From positions 296,579-360,578 of the forward strand of contig RQTK01000205.1 of assembly GCA_003991915.1 (NCBI GenBank): 64,000 nt of DNA. The letters are read 5' to 3'. Both the position numbers and the translations under genes were made by a program. How positions within the stretch are numbered: position 1 is the first letter of the stretch; each line of letters begins with the position of its first letter. The stretch is from Elysia chlorotica (Eukaryota > Mollusca > Gastropoda > Plakobranchidae). The notes under the pieces are model-generated. The model was not told where the DNA came from, did not search any database, and saw only the letters and a list, made by a program, of their open reading frames with translations. Of the stretch, positions 48,567-64,000 are shown piece after piece.

Positions 48567-49131
48567 AGGTAAGGTGGTAGTGGACAAAGTGTTATATTAA
48601 TTATCACAGAGTTTAATGGTCTTTTAATGTTTATTGTGTCTAAAGTGTTTCGTATCCTTAGTCTGTATACTTCCTCACGGTGATGTTAATTAGTAATAAT
48701 ACAATGGAATAAATTGTGCAGGTGGGAACTCCACAATGATATAAATACAAATAGATCACTCCTATGGTGCATTATAACCATTGTAAATCAACTATTGTTA
48801 TTGTTTATAAAAAAATAGCCATATACATTTTCCTATGATTCTAAAATAAGTATTATGATAATATATTATTCTCTATCTACCTTTACTATTTAACCACGAT
48901 GACAATTTTCTTCGACTGACAATACAAGTATACCTATCTTATATTATCTTATTTTATCTTAGCTGAATAATCTATTCTTTAAAAAAGTTTCGATAAATAA
49001 ACAAACTTATTATAATCACCATCATTACACGTTTTCCTTTCTTCCTTCAAAGTGCAGTTTATTCAACAAACGTTTTTTGTACCATAAAACATTATTTTTA
49101 TTTCCATATTTATTTTTCTCTTTTACTCTAG

Positions 49132-49285
49132 AACTGCCATATACAATAAAGCAACATATGCATCGTTTCCTTTGGGCTATGGATCACTTGGGTCCGTAAG
49201 TTCCGTGAGCAGTAAGGTGTTATGCGCTGCCTATTGTGACCGCACTGAGAACTGTGATAGATTTTTCTACGATATAACTTCAACG
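49132..49285 (+). CDS. Lectin gene exon (PAN/apple part)
   Basis: Acceptor ttttactctag, donor gtaggt. It starts with the last base of a split codon and then 51 codons. It contains the VLCAAYC and NCDRFFYD cysteine pattern. Confidence 0.8.
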
Positions 49286-51433
49286 GTAGGTACATCTAGC
49301 AAAAGAATAAACGTAATATTGATATGAACAATCAAATTTGATTAATTGATAGAGTGACAACCCGTCTTTCATTTTATCAAAAGTTTCTATTTGATTAGTG
49401 ATGGCTTAGACAACGGTACGTCTTAGACAGAACTAAAGTTTTGTAAAGCGATATTTTCACATCGAGGCCTGTCGATTTTTTTCGGTTTAAGCTGAGAAGT
49501 TTAAGTATTAACGAACTGTAAATTCTTTTTTCATTTCTCTAGGATTGCATGGTTGTTGGACTGAGCGGCAATGAAGTGCCTACATACGTGTTGGCAACCT
49601 GGCTTTTTTTCAAAGAGCCGTTCACATGTCCAAGCCCTTACACTGATGATGCAGATATTGGAATGTGTTACAAGTAAGCAAGCCAGTGAGAAACTCAGTG
49701 CAAATTATTTATTAGATAAAGAATAACAATTATGCAACGCCACAACATGTTTTTATTTGGAAATTAAAAAATACCTTCAAAAATGGTAACAAGAAAACAA
49801 AATTAGGGCTCTGTATTTTTCTTTAAAACTGAGTAAATTATTTAACCTAAATTAGTTATTACTTTATATAAAACTTGATGGTTATTTCTCTGAATAAACG
49901 CAGCGATTGGCAAAAAGTATTTGCAGTTAAATAAAAAATGTACCAACATTTAATTACATGTATTTAAAAACTTCTAACCCGTTGGTAATAGTTTCACTTA
50001 ACTCAAAATAATTATATTTTTTATTATTTAAAAAATGATTGTTTTTTTTCCTTAACAATACAGTACTAACGAAAACAGTTAAACTACTTACACATATTCT
50101 ACATATGTATGTATTTCAAATGTCAAAGAACTGCTGTTTACATAAAATATTTCTGTTAGAGTATACACACAGAACCGTGCATGGGGTTCTGCACGCTCAT
50201 ACTGCCAATCGGAACAGGCAGATCTAGTGACTTTGGACACTGTCGCTAAACTGAACTACTTTAAGGTGAGTTGGCTGCGAACATTGACACTACTCACATT
50301 AAATTTCGGTTTTCAAAAGATAAAAGAAAAAAAAAATTACACTGATGCTCTGGGTTTAAAAGTGTAATGAAAAAAGGGCTTATGTATTACACTGTTTTCA
50401 TATTTATTTGTACAATACCACTGTTTTTAGAGTTCGTTTTGCGTTATACATTGTAATTAAGTAAGAGATATAATTCCTTTATATGACCGTAACTATTGCG
50501 GTGAATTTTCTTTGTTAATGACCAGTTTTGTAAAAACTCATTTATAATTTATATATTTGTGAAAACTCATGTATAATTTATATCACATCACCACATAAGA
50601 GAGATTTGGCAAATGATGGACAAAGCTATTATAATGTGTTAAATTCTTTGACTAAGCTACATGAGAATAGTCTGCATAATTATTATCATTATTAGGCCTA
50701 CTGCCATCTTTCATATGAGCACAGCGTTTGCCTGGTTATGTTCTTTGCGTCACAGCCATACTACACTGGATCAATACCTGCTGGGAAAATCCCCCAAAAC
50801 ATGTCAATCAAAACAGAGACTGATCAAAATGCGATAAGACACAGACGAAGCGCATGTAATCGCATTATGGATATGCACTAAGATAGCGTGTAAATGGCAC
50901 ACTATACAAATACCCAAAACTACAAGTTTAAATAGACGGAATGTTCAGCGTTGACACTATTACTGTTACCTGCAGTGATTTTGCACCCACATTGCCCCAA
51001 ATGTATAAAATTATAACAATTGTTATGCAATCAGATGTATCATCCTACAATGGTGTATGTAACTCAATTAAAATTTCACAGAGTTCTCATCCATGTTGTT
51101 TGCTCTAAATCTTAGTAAATAAAAAAGAACCAATGAATTTCACATAATTGTTGCACATATCTGCATGACTTCACATTCATAACTGACATATCCATTTTTA
51201 AGGGATTCCTACCTTGGGGGGACTACCACATTGGAGCTGCTAAGTCTGGGAATGATTTCACCTGGCTGTCCACTAACTCCATCATTGACACCTCTCTGTG
51301 GGGAAACGGTTGTCCAGATAATCCAAACACGGAGCTGTGTGTCTCGCTCACAACCTTTACCAGGTTGGACCTTAACGATATCCATTGCTCTAACTACAAC
51401 TTTCAGTTCATTTGTGAAATACGCCAGTCGTAA
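49132..51433 (+). CDS. PAN/apple plus C-type lectin domain protein, 3' four exons
   Basis: Exons are 49132-49285, 49543-49673, 50160-50265 and 51203-51433, joined by GT-AG introns with continuous frame (about 206 codons plus a split first codon). Exon 1 and the start of exon 2 look like a PAN/apple domain (CAAYCDRTENCDRFFYD, then DCMVVGL). The C-type lectin fold runs from MCYK (end of exon 2) through WGSARSYCQSEQADLVTL, HIGAAKSGNDFTWLS, SLWGNGCPDNPNTELCVSL and LNDIHC to FICEIRQS and stop. The four canonical lectin cysteines (SYC, ELC, IHC, FIC) are present. The EPN/QPD site is replaced by a CPDNP stretch and the WND site by LND, so sugar and calcium binding are uncertain. The protein is likely secreted. 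The acceptor of the first visible exon is phase 2, so at least one 5' exon with a signal peptide is missing. Such lectins are often immune-related in snails; that role is inference here. Confidence 0.85.
49543..49673 (+). CDS. Lectin gene exon (PAN end to lectin start)
   Basis: Acceptor catttctctag, donor gtaagc. It has 43 codons plus two bases, running from DCMVVGL to GMCY at the start of the lectin domain. Confidence 0.83.
50160..50265 (+). CDS. Lectin gene exon (first lectin helices)
   Basis: Acceptor tttctgttag, donor gtgagt. It completes the split Lys codon and encodes WGSARSYCQSEQADLVTL, the typical helix-1/Cys/A-L region of C-type lectins. Confidence 0.85.
51203..51433 (+). CDS. Lectin gene last exon
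   Basis: Acceptor ccatttttaag, in phase 0, with 76 codons and TAA. It encodes the long-loop region and the last two disulphide cysteines (LNDIHC, FICEIRQS). Confidence 0.87.
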   Translation, partial: GFLPWGDYHIGAAKSGNDFTWLSTNSIIDTSLWGNGCPDNPNTELCVSLTTFTRLDLNDIHCSNYNFQFICEIRQS

Positions 51434-51496
51434 GTTTAATCGCGGTCTTAAAAAAAAAACCGGCACAAAAAGTTAAGTAAAATACAAGTTAGTTTC

Positions 51497-51502
51497 AATA
51501 AA
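51497..51502 (+). terminator. Polyadenylation signal of the lectin gene
   Basis: AATAAA lies 64 bases after the lectin stop codon, in tttcaataaaacctg. Confidence 0.6.
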
Positions 51503-52779
51503 ACCTGAAGCTTTGTTGAATTGAATGATTTTGGTCTTTTTTTTTTTACACGTTTCAGATTTTAAAACATTTTTTTTTTTATGTAAATCATGTTGGTTCT
51601 GAATTTTCTCTGAACATGTTTTAAGAAGGTGCCCTGTCTTGCAAGTACAACTGTTACGCTTTTGTTTAGAAGGACGCTATGCAAATTGTTTGAATATAGT
51701 TTTTAAAAAATATCTGGAAACTATTTCAGATTTGTGTGATATTTTTTTCCTTCTGAAAAGACACTTTGTTATTTCTTTTTTAAATATGGGCCAGGCGTTT
51801 ATGATAACCAACTTGATTATCGTATTTTTTTATACAATCTTTACAATGCAACTAGAAATGACATAGCTTTTATAACTTTTTAGAATATCCCAAAGGAATA
51901 TAGATTTGGTGAGATGTTTTGCAAATATCTTTAAATAGTGCAATTGAAACGGGGAGCTTGCCAAACACAATCTCACTCTACATCTACTTCTTTCTTAAAG
52001 CTAGGGCAGTTCAACAACCTTTAGGTATACAATTTGTAAGGTTTGAAAAAGGAGTCAATTTTTCCAAAACCAACGAATCAATAAAACAGCAAATGTAATG
52101 TCAAAAATACGAGCAGGTGTAACTGCTTTCTCCCCTTCCTTCAACAGCAAACAAATCGAAAGTTGATCGACTGTTTAAAACATTTTGAGAAGGCGCAGTG
52201 CCGAGCCAACTTTAAAAACTTTGAAACCTTGATCTATGACATTGTTTAGAATAAGTTGGAATTTGGTGTTTATTGCAAAATATAGTATGGTACCAACTTG
52301 ATTGAGTCACAATAAACATAACAAAGCTGTAGCAAGTTTAAAATCTGGAACTTAGATCTAGATATATGTTCAGAATCAGATTCAAACCAACAACATTGTG
52401 TATCCTAAATAATGATGTAAACTGTACAAGAACGTCATAGTTTTCACTTACTTTTCTTCTTTTGTCTTTCATTACTATCTCGATTAGGGTTTGTAGATTG
52501 TGTTCATGATATATTTTTGTAATCATAGGGTAAAAAAATAGCCTCACTACAAGAAACAACTAACCGTATGTAAGTCATTTTTAGGACTTACAAATTAATA
52601 GCATGCAAGGGCAATACAACGAGAAAGCACTAATGAAGTTTACAACGATTTTCATTAAGCGTTTAACACAGCATGAAACTGTTGACGTATCTCTCCTCGA
52701 AAATATTTTCACTTTCTAAAGGAATGTATTCTGGAAAGACAATTTTAAGTTTTATAGCATAGTTCAAATGTGTCCAAAG
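51503..52779. other. Intergenic; partly related to downstream lectin duplications
   Basis: AT-rich. Short matches such as gtgccctgtcttgcaagta (51630) recall gtgccctgatggcaaggat (52932) and gtgccctgtgtcgcatggat (53680), so the lectin 3' flank was part of the duplicated unit. No other gene is seen. Confidence 0.4.
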
Positions 52780-52784
52780 TCCCC

Positions 52785-53765
52785 AACCGGCACAAAAAAT
52801 TATATTGAATCAGCTCTTTTTTAAGGACATGTTTAAGCATATAATAAGATATTATGTACGCTATGGTGATTCTGTATTTTTTTTCAACATGCTATAAGAC
52901 ATTTGTAAATATGCCTATAAAAAATATATGGTGCCCTGATGGCAAGGATACAATTTGAAAGAGCTTTTGAAAGCTGATCTTTTTGTGATATTTTTTTTTT
53001 CTAAAAAATGTAAGGTCTTTCGATATTGTTTCTGTTTATTTTTATCACTGTATACCACGTTGATCAAACACAATCTCAATTACGGTAAACCTTTTCCCTT
53101 ATGCTTACTCTGTATAACAGGGTTTTTTTTTAGTTTTAAAAACTTCCCTACTAATCACCACCTCATTGTGGGTGGACGGTTGCCCAGATATGCCAATCAC
53201 GGACCTGTGTGCGTCTCTCGAATTCTATAGCAATATGAACCTTACCGATATTCACTGTTTTAACATAGTTTCAGTTTTATCAGCGAAATGCGCCAGTCCA
53301 AAAATGTCGTGGTTTCCAAAACTACTCCAGATAATTATGCCAAACACAGAGCTATGAGTGCTGCCTACAGCCTTTTGCAACATGAACATAACGGCATTTA
53401 CTACTTTAACTATAACTTCAATTTCATATTACGCGAAATGCGCCAGTTGTATATGTAGTTGCTGTTGCAAAAAAAAAAATTAAAATAGTTATGCTGAATC
53501 AACGACAGGGAATTATTAAAGAAACCAGAGCTTTACTGCATTGTAATTTTACGCTCTTTTTTTAAGGACACTTTAAGCGTTTAAAACATTTAATAGGATA
53601 TTTTGCACTATGGTGATTCTGTATTTTTTTCTCAACATGCTATGAGACATTTGTAAGTATGCCTATAAATAAATATATCGTGCCCTGTGTCGCATGGATA
53701 TAACCCAAAAGAGCGTTTGAAATTTTTACTTTTCGTCAGCTAAACGTTTCAACTTTAAAAAAAAA
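52785..53765 (+). pseudogene. Two decayed tandem copies of the lectin last exon with 3' flank
   Basis: Relic 1 (about 53157-53298) keeps SLWVDGCPDMPITDLCASL and NLTDIHC in frame, then shifts frame; the downstream match to FICE has lost its Cys. Relic 2 (about 53303-53453) matches from the CCAGATAAT segment to GAAATGCGCCAG but has stops and lost cysteines. The 3' flanks are also duplicated: ctatggtgattctgtatttt, caacatgctat(a/g)agacattt and gtatgcctataaa occur at about 52861-52920 and 53611-53670. Terminal lectin exon units were thus copied at least twice, and both copies died. Confidence 0.8.
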
Positions 53766-55009
53766 CAAACATTTTCTTTTGTTTTCTATGGAAATTATGA
53801 TGTTTCTGTAATTTTAACATGTTTTACAATTTTTGAAAACAAGAAATCTTCAGGAATATGCCTTGACTAGAAAAAAGTAAAAGCTGGTCATTTATTCAAA
53901 CAAAATTCATTCAACTGAATGCAGAAAATGAAATTTTTAAAGTAGTTAGAACATGTGATACTTTTCTATATTTTGTATTATCTATTGCTTTTTCTTTTTA
54001 TTATTATTATTATTATGGCCCAAACGCTTATAATAATCACAGTGACTATCGTGAACCAAAGTAGTGGTGTATAACACATCATTAAATTAACTTTTTCACG
54101 TTTACAAGGAAGCCACAGTGAAAAATGACAGGCATTTTCTTTTCAAATCTGTATCCAGTAGTCATTTTAATAACATGTGATTTTAAGCAGGCAATTGAAA
54201 GGAACCTTCCGAATTCGAATTTATAGCGATTTTAATTTACAATGTTGTCCTTTTTGCTGATTTATTTTGGTAAGACCTCATAAATAAGAAATTATCTTTT
54301 TGATATGGTTTTATGAATCCATGTTCCATTAAGCACGTAATGTGATTGACTTTCTGTAACTTACTGACATTGTGCTATAGAAGCTATTTATGTAGTCGTT
54401 ATTTACGTACATTTTCCTCTTTTTTTTACAATGCATTATAAACACAGGTTCCAAAAAAAAAGTTAACGAGCTAATTTTCTAGCTTTACATCATTTCTAAT
54501 GATGCAAATTAAAACTGTGAGCCTTTCTCGTATTTGATGTTTAAAAACAATTAAAATGGTTTCCTTATCGCATTCGTATAATCTGGACTGAATACATATT
54601 TTGATAAACAACATAAGTATCGTTAGCACACAAAACATTAGCCTTCATATTGAAAATCACGTATCAATGGGCCAAGGTCATTTTCTTACAATTTTCTCTT
54701 CAAAATAAGATAAAGACTTTTATTTAAACATGCCCATTTTAATCCTCTAGAATCGCTAGTGTATTTGTCAATATTATCATATTTTATCTTTAAGACCATC
54801 TTAAGTAGTATAAAAAAGAAGTAATATGTTAGTCTTTAGATAGTCTTTTATTAAATCAAAATAATTATTTTACATTATGAAATAAACTGCATTTTAAACA
54901 AAAAAGCGAAGCTCAATAAGCATATATTGGTTACAAAACGACATATGTAAATAACAGGTCTGAAAACAGGTCATTAAATTTTATTATTGCTTTGTCGAAA
55001 AAAATATTA
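53766..55009. other. No gene recognised
   Basis: AT-rich intergenic DNA. I searched the minus strand for the last HHIP-like exon without success. Confidence 0.35.
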
Positions 55010-55385
55010 CTGTAATTAAAACACAATGCACATATTTCAACCAATTAAATATTTACAACTTAACCAAATATAATTATAGAGTTTAATTTTCGTGAAGCAA
55101 AGAAAATAACATTTTTTTCTACTTGAATCATGATTTTCTAAATAATTATCCAAAACAAAGGAACGGCCTAAAATACTTGTCTTAAATAAAATTGAAATTG
55201 TCTTTTTAAAAACAAATATCAATATGATTAAAGCACAATGTACACATTTCAACCAATTAGATATGTACAAGTTAACAATTTAATATAGAGTCTTAAATTT
55301 GTAGATTTATACAAAATAAAAATATTTATTTTTACTTGGATCATACGTTTCTAAATATACAAAAGAGAGGAATGTGACTTAAAAA
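55010..55385. repeat. Diverged two-copy ~200-bp tandem repeat
   Basis: gcacatatttcaaccaatta is repeated as tacacatttcaaccaattag about 200 bp later. The following acttgaatcatgattttcta and acttggatcatacgtttcta, and the aaaggaac/gaggaatg segments, also match in order. Confidence 0.65.
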
Positions 55386-55415
55386 AAATAATAATAATAA
55401 CAATAATAATAGTAA

Positions 55416-55416
<1 letters not shown>

Positions 55417-55463
<47 letters not shown>

Positions 55464-55477
55464 CCATGTCTCTCTCT

Positions 55478-55515
<38 letters not shown>
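55417..55515. repeat. CT microsatellite
   Basis: (CT)n in three blocks, preceded by AAT repeats at 55387-55415. Confidence 0.9.
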
Positions 55516-56375
55516 ATTTAGCCGTCTCTATATTTCTCATTCTCTTGATCAAACTCTCTCGCCATCTTTCTACTTCTCTTTACATATCTCTCTGCCAGGA
55601 CATATTCCTCTTCCTATAATTTGTATAGCCTTTAATTGTTTTAATAATTGAACATATTTTTTTCTCCTATATCCCTTGTTCTTCTTTGTTTAAATCTCCC
55701 CTTTTTTAAGAAAACACATCATTAATCTTTTCTATGAATCGAGGTTATGGTTTTAAATTTCACTGCTTATTTTAAAAAAAAATTAATTCCTTGATAAAAT
55801 TTTAAAAGTGACATTCCTTTAAGAGCAAAGTTCTCTTAAAAGGGCACTAAGTTTATCGAGCTTTTAGTCCTTTGTGATTGGCTTGTTGTTGCATGACAAA
55901 GGTTTGATAATTAACAAGCCACAGAAGGGCTTGATTCAGTGAGTCATGTTGAGCAATGTCGTCTTCTCAATGGGTTGCCAATACTGCACTATGAATCCGT
56001 ATTTACTGCTCACAGAAATATTGATAGAGCAGTGTGGGCTAAAAGAGAGAAATAAAAAAAAACGATTTCAATTTTACTCCAGTAATGACGATGGCATTCG
56101 ATTGGAAATTGAAAGTCGTTGTGGTTTTGACGTACAGAAGAATATGCCTTGTTTGGTGGAAAAAGAAAAAAAAAATTCTAAAAAATGATGAAAATTAACA
56201 ACACAAAAACAAAAGAAGAAACGCAATAATTTGGTCTCTGTACATAACAAAACACACACGCCTAAAAGGGAAAATCATTGACATAAAGATACAAGGTAAA
56301 CATTAAAGACGGAATTAATAGAAAAAAGCCAACTGTTTTGATTATTGATTGTATTCAGTGCGTCATCCAAAATGC

Positions 56376-56380
56376 GGAGG

Positions 56381-56442
<62 letters not shown>

Positions 56443-56455
56443 AAGAAAGAAAAAA
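56376..56455. repeat. (GA)n microsatellite
   Basis: A GA run then GAAA repeats, downstream of the last HHIP-like exon seen. Confidence 0.9.
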
Positions 56456-56716
56456 AAGAGATGAGAGGCTAAGGATAGCATGAGACTTCGAGTAAAAATG
56501 AATAGAATTTAGATACTCTTTTTTAAACAAATAGCTACGATTAACATTTTTTTTTCCTGTTGAGACAAATCTCCGAAAATAATAACTTATACGAAACAAA
56601 TTAAAATAGTGGTTATGTTGACTAACTATATAAGTAAAAAAACGACACAAGACCTTATTATCCTAAAATGTCTTGGTTAGATAATTAACTATATTTTATT
56701 TTGTCTTCAGACTTAC

Positions 56717-64000
<7,284 letters not shown>

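Overview
The window is AT-rich, intron-rich eukaryotic DNA. It most likely comes from a gastropod mollusc: short exons have canonical GT-AG introns, (CT)n/(GA)n tracts are extraordinarily dense, many decayed copies of a tRNA-derived SINE are present, and one gene is a PAN-plus-C-type-lectin gene of a kind that is abundant in snails. The species assignment is inference; no prokaryotic features are visible. A 302-base run of N (5773-6074) marks an assembly gap inside a microsatellite.

Layout. 1-33 kb: no convincing host gene. It holds simple repeats, SINE copies, a 603-bp near-perfect inverted repeat (1434-2036), the tail of a non-LTR retrotransposon ORF2 (21004-21340, minus) and a three-unit ~510-bp tandem repeat (21.4-22.8 kb). 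33.8 kb: one isolated candidate terminal exon. 35.9-38.5 kb: two tandem ~1.3-kb units, each carrying what I read as a five-exon gene for a small secreted cysteine-containing protein on the minus strand. The right-hand unit is open (130 residues) and the left-hand unit is broken. 40.9 kb: an isolated exon-like reading frame beside a SINE with a clear 12-bp target-site duplication. 49.1-51.5 kb (plus): the 3' four exons of a PAN/apple plus C-type lectin gene, followed at 53.1-53.5 kb by two decayed tandem copies of its last exon. 56.7-64 kb (minus): nine exons of a hedgehog-interacting-protein-like gene (glucose/sorbosone dehydrogenase-type beta-propeller); its 5' end lies beyond the right edge and its last exon was not found.

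The lectin and HHIP-like genes face each other tail to tail. Nothing suggests that they work together beyond both probably encoding extracellular proteins. The least expected items are the small secreted gene pair, a ~265-bp-arm palindrome that starts 12 nt inside an HHIP-like intron, and a duplicated exon start in another HHIP-like intron that still encodes nearly the same peptide and runs into a 28-bp minisatellite. All splice junctions were read by eye from GT/AG sites and frame continuity; no transcript evidence was available.
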